A DNA stretch of 15,332 bases from the NCBI GenBank assembly GCA_937915725.1, contig CALGGV010000253.1, positions 1 through 15,332 on the forward strand, in the 5' to 3' direction. Below the pieces are notes generated by a model. That model searched no databases. It was not told the DNA's origin and saw only the letters and a program-made list of their open reading frames with translations. Shown here piece by piece: positions 7,564 through 13,759 of the stretch (its first letter is position 1; every line of letters begins with the position of its first letter). The position numbers and the translations under genes were made by a program. This DNA is from an uncultured Selenomonadales bacterium. Lineage in GTDB: Bacteria > Bacillota > Negativicutes > Selenomonadales > Selenomonadaceae.

Positions 7564-7595
7564 CCCCTAGTCCTTAGTCCCTAATCCTTATATCC
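7561..7595. repeat. Heptamer tandem repeat overlapping the glycosyltransferase 3' end
   Basis: Four to five heptamers on the plus strand: TAGCCCC, TAGTCCT, TAGTCCC, TAATCCT, then a decayed TATATCC. The run overlaps the right end of the MITE-like element by 3 nt and enters the glycosyltransferase gene, encoding its last residues IRIRD and the stop codon. Confidence 0.75.
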
Positions 7596-8560
7596 CGTTC
7601 AGTGTAAATACCGTGATGATAAATCATTTTGGAGCCGTTCATTTCGTCAATAAGATAAATTGGACGGTTTTTAGTTTCGTGAAAAATTTGGCTAAGATAT
7701 TCTCCAATAATTCCTAACGCCAAAATTTGCATACCGCCCAAAAATAAAATTACCGTCATTAAAGTCGGATAACCTGCAACAGGGTCGCCATAAATTAACG
7801 CCATTGCTATAATAAAAATCATGTAAGCCATTGCCCCAAATGAAATTGTTATTCCCAAAAATGTCATTATGTGTAACGGCGCAGTTGTAAATGAAGTCAT
7901 TCCCTTTATCGCCAAATTGAAAAGCGCAATGTAATTCCAATTTGTTTTACCGGCTACGCGCTCTTGAACTTCAAAGGGAAATTCTTTTTTTCTGTAACCA
8001 ACCCACGTAAAAAGCCCTTTAGTAAATCGCTGATTTTCTCTCATTAATCTTAAAGCCTCGATACAGCGTTTATCTAAAAGTCTGAAGTCTCCAACATTTT
8101 TTTGCATTTCGTAGGAAGTGCTGAACTTTTTCATAAGGGCGTAAAAAATATTTGCGCAGGTTCTTTTAAGCCACGTTTCGCCCGCCCTGTCAACGCGCTT
8201 GCCGCAAATATCGTCGTAACCTTCCCGCCAATATTTTACCATTTCAGAAATTTTTGACGCGGGGTGTTGTAAATCTGCGTCCATAATTATTACGGCGTCG
8301 CCTTCGGCATAATCAATCCCCGCCATCATTGCAGATTCTTTGCCAAAATTTCTGGACAAACTCAAATATGAAACATTCGGATATTTTTTGGCAAGTGCAC
8401 GCAATTTTTCAAGCGTACCGTCGCGGCTGCCGTCATTTACAAACAAATAATAAAATTCGCAGTTAGGAATTTTTTCAACGTGTTTTTGAACTTCCGGATA
8501 AAAAAAATCTATTCCTGCCTCTTCGTTGTAACACGGCACTATTATTGTAATTTTATCCAA
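7574..8560 (-). CDS. Family 2 membrane glycosyltransferase (GtrB/DPM1-like)
   Basis: A 328-residue enzyme of the polyprenyl-phosphate sugar transferase type (bactoprenol glucosyltransferase GtrB, dolichol-phosphate mannose synthase-like). It would load a nucleotide sugar onto undecaprenyl phosphate at the inner face of the membrane for later use on envelope glycans. Seen: N-terminal GT-A fold with IIVPCYNEE (6-14), VNDGSRDGT (41-49), the metal/nucleotide motif D94-A-D96 followed by LQHP, and two C-terminal membrane helices (about 227-257 and 266-292) followed by NRPIYLIDE. Length is normal for the family. The start is TTG at 8560, with AAGGAG 8 nt upstream and no competing ATG. It has its own promoter (8600-8628). 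The C-terminal IRIRD lies in a heptamer repeat, so the tail may vary between strains. No flippase or acceptor transferase gene is nearby, so its product is unknown. Confidence 0.92.
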   Translation of the reverse strand: MDKITIIVPCYNEEAGIDFFYPEVQKHVEKIPNCEFYYLFVNDGSRDGTLEKLRALAKKYPNVSYLSLSRNFGKESAMMAGIDYAEGDAVIIMDADLQHPASKISEMVKYWREGYDDICGKRVDRAGETWLKRTCANIFYALMKKFSTSYEMQKNVGDFRLLDKRCIEALRLMRENQRFTKGLFTWVGYRKKEFPFEVQERVAGKTNWNYIALFNLAIKGMTSFTTAPLHIMTFLGITISFGAMAYMIFIIAMALIYGDPVAGYPTLMTVILFLGGMQILALGIIGEYLSQIFHETKNRPIYLIDEMNGSKMIYHHGIYTERDIRIRD

Positions 8561-8599
8561 TAAAATTTCTCCTTAATATCTGATAAATTCGCCAATGAA

Positions 8600-8628
8600 A
8601 TTTTATTCACAGTTTTATTTCCTGTCAA
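8600..8628 (-). promoter_or_regulatory. Sigma-70-type promoter for the glycosyltransferase
   Basis: On the minus strand a perfect TTGACA (8623-8628), a 17-nt spacer and TAAAAT (8600-8605) lie about 40 nt before the TTG start. It begins 3 nt after the T-run of the upstream gene's terminator, making the glycosyltransferase a separate unit. Confidence 0.78.
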
Positions 8629-8630
8629 AT

Positions 8631-8665
8631 AAAAACGCCGCCGAATTTTCAAATTAAATGGCGGC
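8631..8665 (-). terminator. Intrinsic terminator of the condensation-domain gene
   Basis: On the minus strand, GCCGCC and GGCGGC (plus-strand positions 8660-8665 and 8637-8642) pair around an AT-rich loop that can itself pair AATTT/AAATT. This is followed by G and five T. It lies 9 nt after the stop codon at 8674. Confidence 0.78.
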
Positions 8666-8673
8666 TTAAATTT

Positions 8674-9963
8674 TCACTTCAGAATTTCTGAGATTAAAAG
8701 TTTTGAGTCCTGCAACTTTGCAACAGTTTTTTCAAAAGTGTCAGAAAAATTTTTCATTGCAGTTTCTGAATATCTGCTTGCATCATATTCCAAAAATAAA
8801 GAATAAATTTCGTCAAAAGAAAGATTAATTTCAATGTCAAGTGAATTTTCGGCAGCTGACCATTCATTTTGCGGTAATTCGACAGTTTCAAATTCTTTGC
8901 CTTCAATCGACGCCGAATAAATTTTTTTCTGAAAAATAAAAGTTGCGCAGTCGTCCTGTAAGCCGCTTTTATAAATTTCGCCCAACGAACGCCGATATTT
9001 GAAACTGTCATTAATTTTTTTTTCAAGCCCCTTAAAAAATTCTGCAACAGTTAAATCTTTTTCAAAGTTCCACGCAACAGGAAATTGTTCAATCATATTA
9101 CCCATAATTCTGGATTCGGAGGCGGTATAGCGTCCGCTGTGTAACCAACTCATAACTGAACTGTTCGCGCCGGAAGTTTTGGCAATGGTAAGCATTGACG
9201 CGGCAAGGAAGAAAATATTTTCATCACAGATTTTTTGATTGAAGAAATTTTTATTAATATTGTCAATTTTTATTGAAAAATATTTTAACTCAAAAGGTCT
9301 AGCATTTGCGGGCGCGGAAGGCGGCGGTAAATGTTTTTTTTCATCAAAATCTTTAAGCATTTCGGCGAAAAAATTTTTACCTTCAATTAAATTTTCGGGC
9401 GGATTGTTAATTTCTTCCAAAATATAATCTGCGTAATTTAGCGGCTTATGTTTAATTTCTCTGCCCTTATAACGCAACTTAGATTCAGTGCCGAAAAGCA
9501 GGCTGATTGACATACCGTCCATAATTGCGTGGTAAAAATCTAAGTACAAATATTGAGCCGTCGGAGTTTCAAAAACATAAATTCTGTACAGCGGCTGATT
9601 AATCAATTTGTAAGGGTGTTTCAAAAATTTTTTGCGTTCTTCAAATTCTTTATCAGAAATTTTTTCAAAGATAACCGGATTAATTTCACCGTCAAAACGC
9701 TGGCAAAGATCGCAAGTTTCGGGGTGGAAAACAAAATGGCAGTGAAAAATATCGTTATTTTCTAAAGTGCCGTTAATTGCGCCAATGAGCCGCTCTAAGT
9801 CAACGCCGGGTGGAAATTTATAAAAAGTTCCTATGTTCATCATTGTCGATTTTGCTTTATAAAAATGAGTATCAACAAGCCAACTTTGCATTGGACGTAG
9901 CGGGTAATAGCCTTTATTTTTGGGCTCCTGATTTATTATTCTTTTTTCGTAGCTTGCCTCCAT
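8674..9963 (-). CDS. Free-standing NRPS-type condensation-domain protein
   Basis: A protein of about 429 residues made up of one condensation (C)-like domain of the CoA-dependent acyltransferase superfamily. The catalytic motif reads YHAIMDG (residues 144-150), matching HHxxxDG with Tyr for the first His; the catalytic His145 and structural Asp149/Gly150 are kept. The later segment SGRYTASESRIMGNMIEQFP (276-295) matches the C-domain motif around SGR and the miGxfxNtxP region. It would form an amide or ester bond between an acyl donor (carrier- or CoA-bound) and a nucleophile. No adenylation or carrier domain is attached. A GTG at 9978 overlaps the Shine-Dalgarno AAGGAG, so the ATG at 9963 (14 nt after it) is chosen; the start is uncertain. 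Upstream of it lies a separate MFS exporter gene in the same direction. It could also be related to alcohol O-acetyltransferases. Confidence 0.82.
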   Translation of the reverse strand: MEASYEKRIINQEPKNKGYYPLRPMQSWLVDTHFYKAKSTMMNIGTFYKFPPGVDLERLIGAINGTLENNDIFHCHFVFHPETCDLCQRFDGEINPVIFEKISDKEFEERKKFLKHPYKLINQPLYRIYVFETPTAQYLYLDFYHAIMDGMSISLLFGTESKLRYKGREIKHKPLNYADYILEEINNPPENLIEGKNFFAEMLKDFDEKKHLPPPSAPANARPFELKYFSIKIDNINKNFFNQKICDENIFFLAASMLTIAKTSGANSSVMSWLHSGRYTASESRIMGNMIEQFPVAWNFEKDLTVAEFFKGLEKKINDSFKYRRSLGEIYKSGLQDDCATFIFQKKIYSASIEGKEFETVELPQNEWSAAENSLDIEINLSFDEIYSLFLEYDASRYSETAMKNFSDTFEKTVAKLQDSKLLISEILK

Positions 9964-10011
9964 AAGAATAATTTTCACTCCTTAAAATTGAAAGAATTCG
10001 CAGCTATTCAT

Positions 10012-10040
10012 TTTGTAAATTTGCCTTCACGAATTATCAA
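10012..10040 (-). promoter_or_regulatory. Possible promoter of the condensation-domain gene
   Basis: On the minus strand TTGATA (10035-10040), a 17-nt spacer and TACAAA (10012-10017). The -10 box is weak, but spacing is ideal and it lies between the exporter's terminator and the gene start. Confidence 0.4.
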
Positions 10041-10080
10041 AATCAATTAAACCTCTAAAAAATTCTCTAAATTATAGCAC

Positions 10081-10106
10081 AAAAAAAAGCGGCTGTATTT
10101 GCCGCC
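10081..10106 (-). terminator. Intrinsic terminator of the MFS exporter gene
   Basis: On the minus strand GCGGC (10101-10105) pairs with GCCGC (10089-10093) around a short loop and is followed by eight T. It is just downstream of the stop at 10117, a textbook rho-independent terminator. Confidence 0.85.
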
Positions 10107-10116
10107 GTTAAAATTT

Positions 10117-11292
10117 TTAAATTTCTCCAACTTTCCTGAACATAATAATGGATAAACCGGTTGCCACCAAAATAATTATGCCGAGCCCCGTTACGAAATC
10201 GCCCCAAGGCAAAGTTCCCAACGCCATTCCTAAACTTCCAAAAATATTCGGTACAAAATTTATCATTGAAGACGCCGTGCCAACATTTTCTTTTGCGCGG
10301 TTCAATAAAATTTCCATTGCGAAAGGACGCGCAACCGTTCCAATTACAGTAAACGGCAGGAAGGAAAATAAAAACGCCCACGCGCTGATATGTCCCGGCA
10401 AAATTACAGCCACGCCGCTAATCAACGCCATTAAAAATACAAATTGCATTAAGCGTTCATTTGACATCCAATTTTTTAATTTTAAGTACAACATCGGTCC
10501 CAGAGCCGCCGCTGAAGCATTTGCCGCAAAAAAGTAGCTGTATTCCTGCGCCGTCAAGCCGAAATTGTCAATGTACACAAATGAAGACACGCTTAAATAT
10601 GACATAAATGGCAAGGACAACAGAGCGAACATTATTAAAACTGTCATAAAATATTTTTGTTTCGCAACTTGTTTCAAAAGTAAAATTGAATCGAAGACGC
10701 TCCCTTTATAACGTTTTTCTTTCGGTAAAGTTTCTGTGAACAATAACGCCAAAATTAAATTTATTGCGCCAACCAATGTTAAAACATAAAACGCGCCGCG
10801 CCAATCCGTAAACCTAAGCAAAAAGCCGCCGAGTAGCGGAGCCGCCATTGGTCCTATAACGGTTAGGGCTTGAGTTATTACCAAAATATTTGTCATTAAT
10901 TTGCCGCGAAATGAATCTTTGATAATCGTTGTTGCAACCGTGATTATTGCGCCGGAACCTACACCTTCAAAAAATCTTCCTGCAAGCAAAATATAAATAT
11001 TCGCTGCCGTCGCACAGGCGATTGAGGCGATTGTAAAAATTACCGCGCCAAAAATTAAAATTGGTTTTCGCCCGTACTTGTCGCTTAAAGGTCCGAAAAT
11101 TACCATACTTACCGCAAACATTAAGAAAAAAATTGTAAGCGTCAAGCCTACCAAAAATTCAGCCGCGCCAAAATATTTTCCCAATTCAGGAAGTGCCGGT
11201 AAATACATATCAGTTGCCAACGGCGGGTAAATATTCATAAATGTTATAAATCCTACCATTGCCGGTATCGTCAAATATTTCTGTCTTACCAA
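10117..11292 (-). CDS. MFS drug exporter, Bcr/CflA family (12 TM)
   Basis: A 391-residue integral membrane protein with about 12 hydrophobic helices and the family N-terminal signature PLATDMYLPALP (residues 24-35, Asp28 in TM1), followed by the MFS motif A, GPLSDKYGRKP (67-77), between TM2 and TM3. Bcr/CflA members are proton-driven exporters of drugs, chloramphenicol, bicyclomycin, sulfonamides or cysteine. The start is TTG at 11292, with GGGGG (11300-11304) 7 nt upstream; there is no ATG near. The upstream gap holds heptamer repeats, and an intrinsic terminator follows the gene. The next gene in the same direction is the condensation-domain protein, about 140 nt away and with its own probable promoter, so a make-and-export pairing is possible but not proven. 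Confidence 0.92.
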   Translation of the reverse strand: MVRQKYLTIPAMVGFITFMNIYPPLATDMYLPALPELGKYFGAAEFLVGLTLTIFFLMFAVSMVIFGPLSDKYGRKPILIFGAVIFTIASIACATAANIYILLAGRFFEGVGSGAIITVATTIIKDSFRGKLMTNILVITQALTVIGPMAAPLLGGFLLRFTDWRGAFYVLTLVGAINLILALLFTETLPKEKRYKGSVFDSILLLKQVAKQKYFMTVLIMFALLSLPFMSYLSVSSFVYIDNFGLTAQEYSYFFAANASAAALGPMLYLKLKNWMSNERLMQFVFLMALISGVAVILPGHISAWAFLFSFLPFTVIGTVARPFAMEILLNRAKENVGTASSMINFVPNIFGSLGMALGTLPWGDFVTGLGIIILVATGLSIIMFRKVGEI

Positions 11293-11311
11293 AAAAATTC
11301 CCCCTTTTTTT

Positions 11312-11344
11312 AAGGACTAGGGACTAAGGGCTAAGGACTAAGGA
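11312..11344. repeat. Heptamer tandem repeat before the MFS exporter gene
   Basis: AAGGACT, AGGGACT, AAGGGCT, AAGGACT, AAGGA: almost five degenerate heptamers on the plus strand. They correspond to the reverse complement of the TAGTCCC runs near 7561. The repeat lies 20 nt from the exporter's TTG, just outside its ribosome binding site, so it is in the transcript if transcription starts further upstream. Confidence 0.75.
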
Positions 11345-11394
11345 AAAGCCTTTAATCCTTAAAAATTTTATCACAAAAAATTTTTTTATGTAAG

Positions 11395-11991
11395 TTATTG
11401 AAAAACTATCAAGCCGCCCTTGTTTGAAAATCCCGTATCCCATAACATATCAAAATCAAACCAACGCGCCACGCCGTATGAAACAACTTTTACTTTCCAG
11501 TTATCGTCAATAACTTCATAGCCCGTCAATAAAAACCAATGCCAAACATAATCGCGCAGGAGTGGATTTTTATGATACAGCGTCAAACAAGGAATAGGGT
11601 AGCCGCTGTCAATTTGAAATTTTAAAACCATATGCGTTGCTTTAAAATCTTGATGTCCTTCCCAGCCCAAAATTTGTAAATTATTTTCGCCTCTGTCGCG
11701 CAAAAATTGTGTAAAGCCGTCAATGTAAATCGATAACTTGTCAATTCCCTGCCAGCGCGGGTGTAAGTACGGTTTCATCACGTTAGAAAATTTTATATAG
11801 TCATTTTTGGAAATATTTTTTACGTCAAAAGGATAAAGCCCGCGCAAATTTTTATACAGTTCAAAATAAATCGAACAATCGCAGGCAGTAACGGCGGCAC
11901 AACCGCCAATTCTCATCATATATTCAGGAAACCAATCCTGCTGACCGCCCAAAGAATTTCCAATTTTAAAGTACGGTAATTCAACTCTCAA
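11395..11991 (-). CDS. Papain-like/C39-like cysteine peptidase-related protein, function unknown
   Basis: A 198-residue protein without signal peptide or membrane helix. It resembles an uncharacterised family common in clostridia (from memory). The segment GGCAAVTACDCSIYF places Cys31 at the start of a helix, as in papain-fold enzymes, with Gln17/Gln18 before it as possible oxyanion residues. Later come VWHWFLLTGYE, with His151, and the SYGVARWFDFDML region (171-183), whose Asp179 could complete a triad. This order (Gln, Cys, His, Asp) fits a C39-like or bacteriocin-peptidase-like fold, but activity is not demonstrated by sequence. The start is TTG at 11991, with AGGAG (12001-12005) 9 nt upstream, and a TTGTTA-17-TATAAT promoter lies at 12020-12048. 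It is monocistronic or leads into the exporter gene across a 100-nt gap. Substrate and biological role are unknown. Confidence 0.8.
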   Translation of the reverse strand: MRVELPYFKIGNSLGGQQDWFPEYMMRIGGCAAVTACDCSIYFELYKNLRGLYPFDVKNISKNDYIKFSNVMKPYLHPRWQGIDKLSIYIDGFTQFLRDRGENNLQILGWEGHQDFKATHMVLKFQIDSGYPIPCLTLYHKNPLLRDYVWHWFLLTGYEVIDDNWKVKVVSYGVARWFDFDMLWDTGFSNKGGLIVFQ

Positions 11992-12019
11992 AATATTTTA
12001 CTCCTTAAATTTTTTTATA

Positions 12020-12048
12020 ATTATACACTGTTCAAAAAATTTTAACAA
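12020..12048 (-). promoter_or_regulatory. Sigma-70-type promoter of the C39-like gene
   Basis: On the minus strand TTGTTA (12043-12048), 17 nt and a perfect TATAAT (12020-12025), about 30 nt upstream of the TTG start. Confidence 0.7.
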
Positions 12049-12073
12049 AGTTATAATGATATGGAAAATAATT

Positions 12074-12190
12074 TTAGGAGTTGTTTACAAATTTTAAATA
12101 ATTAACAAGTCGGCATTTCTTTTTTCAAAAACGAAGTGCGGCGGGCGTCTAATGCGCCTTTTAATCTTAACTTTTATAAACATACTCTAG
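12074..12190. mobile_element. MITE-like element, short copy with internal deletion
   Basis: A 117-bp relative of the element at 7326-7563. The left part (TGTTTACAAATTTT, then AACAAGTCGGCATTTCT, to about 12122) and the right part (CAAAAACGAAGTGCGGCGGG at 12126-12145, on to the end AAACATACTCTAG at 12190) match the long copy closely, but roughly 120 internal bp are absent, including one arm of the GACGCCCGCC/GGCGGGCGTC inverted repeat. The ends still form an imperfect inverted repeat. The right end touches the ribosome binding site of the next gene. Confidence 0.75.
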
Positions 12191-12203
12191 GGAGGGTTTC
12201 AAA

Positions 12204-12536
12204 ATGGTTAAAAAAATTTTTTCGGTAATGATTTTGGCGGCTGTTTTAATTTTTGTCAGCGGGCAAAATTCTCAAGCTCAAGCCGCTGAAATTTATGTTG
12301 GAAATTACAGCGACGGCTCCGCAGTTTATCTGCTTACCAACACCGTAGTTATCAAAAATTATCATCCGTATTCTTTCAACTGTCGCGTTCGCGCAGGTTA
12401 CGATTATTTGGACTATTATTTTTACCCTGTAAACGGCAGCCCCTATTACAGAAATTCTGAAGGCTATGAAGGATTTGTAAATTCTTATTCGCCCGTTGCC
12501 AACAGTATTTATCGCTACGTTGTAAATCATTTTTAG
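12204..12536 (+). CDS. Small secreted hypothetical protein
   Basis: A 110-residue protein with a clear Sec signal peptide: KK at 3-4, a hydrophobic core at 6-19 and a probable cleavage after AQAA (about residue 28). The mature part of about 82 residues is tyrosine- and asparagine-rich (YVGNYSDGSAVYLLTNT, then DYLDYYFYP, later NSIYRYVVNHF) and looks like a small all-beta domain; it has one cysteine, so no internal disulfide. I do not recognise a named family. The Shine-Dalgarno GGGAGGG (12190-12196) is 7 nt before the ATG, and its first G is the last base of the MITE-like element. No promoter of its own is obvious outside the element. A hairpin at 12604-12647 could end its transcript. Confidence 0.7.
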   Translation: MVKKIFSVMILAAVLIFVSGQNSQAQAAEIYVGNYSDGSAVYLLTNTVVIKNYHPYSFNCRVRAGYDYLDYYFYPVNGSPYYRNSEGYEGFVNSYSPVANSIYRYVVNHF

Positions 12537-12579
12537 ATAAAATTCAAGCTTTATAAATTAAAAAATTTCAGAAAATATC

Positions 12580-12608
12580 TTGACGAATAATCAGAAAAGT
12601 TTTAAACT
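12580..12608 (+). promoter_or_regulatory. Sigma-70-type promoter of the lactate dehydrogenase gene
   Basis: TTGACG (12580-12585), exactly 17 nt, then TAAACT (12603-12608), about 60 nt before the ATG. The -10 overlaps the left arm of a hairpin (12604-12612). Confidence 0.6.
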
Positions 12609-12647
12609 TTGTAACAGTTAAGGGGAAAATCCCCACGAAGTTTTTTT
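12604..12647 (+). terminator. Hairpin with T-run before ldh: terminator of the upstream gene or leader structure
   Basis: AAACTTTGT (12604-12612) can pair with ACGAAGTTT (12635-12643, one G-U pair). Inside it GGGG/CCCC (12622-12625/12631-12634) closes a 5-nt loop, and four T follow the stem. Read-through transcripts from the secreted-protein gene would form the full hairpin; transcripts from the promoter at 12580 would lack the left arm and keep only the GGGG/CCCC stem at their 5' end. Confidence 0.5.
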
Positions 12648-12669
12648 AGATTTAAGGGAGGAATTTTTA

Positions 12670-13638
12670 ATGGGCAATCGCAGAAAAATCGTCGTCGTCG
12701 GTACTTCTAACGTCGGTTCAGCCGTCGTCAATAAACTTGCAGACTTCCAGCTTGCATCTGAAATTGTTTTAATCGACCTCAATCAAGATAAAGCTTGGGG
12801 CGAGGCTACAGACTCCAGCCACGCTACAGCTTGCGTTTACAGCACAAATATTAAATTCCGCGCAACCGCAGACTACAGCGCGTGTAAAGATGCTAACATT
12901 GTTATCATTTGCGCAGGTCCTTCAATTCGCCCCGGCGAAACTCCGGACAGACTTAAACTTGCCGGCACCAATGCAAAAATTATGAATAGCGTTTTCCGTG
13001 CTATTGCTGAACACACCAAAGAGGCTGTTATCATTCTTATCACTAATCCGCTTGATGTTGCAACTTATGTTGTCAGCAAAATTGCAGACGAAATTGGCTA
13101 TCCGCGTAATTTGATTCTCGGTACAGGCACAATGCTTGAAACTTATCGTTTCCGCCGTATCCTTGCCAACAAATACGAAATAGATCCTAAAAATATCAAC
13201 GGCTATGTACTCGGCGAACACGGCAACGCGGCTTTTGTTGCGTGGTCAACTGCAGGTTGTGCAGGTTTCCCGCTTGAAAAATTGGACGAATACTTCCACC
13301 ATGAAGACAAACTCGACAAAAAAGCGGTTGAACAGGAACTCATTAACGTTGCTTATGACGTCATTAACAAAAAAGGTTTCACCAATACCGGCGTTGCTAT
13401 GGCGGCTGTTCGTTTCGTTAAATCCGTACTCTACGATGAACATACCATTCTGCCCTGCTCCGCTATTCTCAATGGCGAATACGGAATTAAAGACGTTGCA
13501 CTTTCCTTGCCGCGTATGGTTTGCGCTGATGGTCTTATGCGCGTATTTGAAGTTGCTCTTACTGATGAAGAACTTGAAAAACTTTACGCCGCGGCTAAAT
13601 CAGTTCGCTCTGCTCTTGACGGCGCAGGAATTGCATAA
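12670..13638 (+). CDS. ldh: L-lactate dehydrogenase (LDH/MDH superfamily)
   Basis: A 322-residue NAD-dependent 2-hydroxyacid dehydrogenase, normal in length, expected to reduce pyruvate to L-lactate and regenerate NAD in fermentation. Seen: the Rossmann glycine motif GTSNVG (11-16), LIDLNQDKA with the NAD-selecting Asp36, the active-site loop CAGPSIRPGETPDR (81-94), ITNPLDV (124-130), Arg160 in LETYRFRR and catalytic His184 in GEHGN. The usual Asp partner of the His (LDSAR in classical LDH) is Glu157 here, and the loop carries Ile-Arg where LDH has Gln-Lys and MDH has Arg, with two extra residues before Arg94. A related 2-hydroxyacid specificity, such as 2-hydroxyisocaproate, is therefore not excluded. 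Shine-Dalgarno AGGGAGG (12655-12661) is 8 nt upstream of the ATG. Codon choice, with many CGT, CGC and AAC, suggests high expression. It has its own promoter and terminator. Confidence 0.85.
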   Translation: MGNRRKIVVVGTSNVGSAVVNKLADFQLASEIVLIDLNQDKAWGEATDSSHATACVYSTNIKFRATADYSACKDANIVIICAGPSIRPGETPDRLKLAGTNAKIMNSVFRAIAEHTKEAVIILITNPLDVATYVVSKIADEIGYPRNLILGTGTMLETYRFRRILANKYEIDPKNINGYVLGEHGNAAFVAWSTAGCAGFPLEKLDEYFHHEDKLDKKAVEQELINVAYDVINKKGFTNTGVAMAAVRFVKSVLYDEHTILPCSAILNGEYGIKDVALSLPRMVCADGLMRVFEVALTDEELEKLYAAAKSVRSALDGAGIA

Positions 13639-13667
13639 GCTTTAAATTTCAATCAAAAACTTTTTCG

Positions 13668-13699
13668 GAGTCAATGCCGGTCTCGGTGTTGACTCTTTT
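13668..13699 (+). terminator. Intrinsic terminator of ldh
   Basis: GAGTCAA (13668-13674) and TTGACTC (13689-13695) form a perfect 7-bp stem, closed by a loop with CCGG/CGG pairing, and are followed by TTTT. It lies 30 nt after the ldh stop. Confidence 0.75.
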
Positions 13700-13718
13700 A
13701 AATTGCAAAAAAAAGTTT

Positions 13719-13724
13719 TATAAT
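13719..13724 (+). promoter_or_regulatory. Probable -10 box of the tlpA-like operon
   Basis: A perfect TATAAT lies 35 nt before the chosen start, directly after the ldh terminator. The -35 at 17-nt spacing (TTTTAA, 13696-13701) is poor, so this may be a weak or activated promoter. Confidence 0.45.
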
Positions 13725-13759
13725 ACGGCGATTAAATTTTTATTTTGGAAGTGTTAAAA

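Noticed and set aside
9964..9978. GTG at 9978 as start of the condensation-domain gene
   Set aside because: The GTG overlaps the AAGGAG ribosome binding site itself, so it cannot be the start; the ATG at 9963 is the best remaining choice.
10071..10076. Perfect minus-strand TATAAT upstream of the condensation-domain gene
   Set aside because: No -35 element at acceptable spacing; the position 17 nt upstream falls in the exporter's terminator. Kept out of the feature list.
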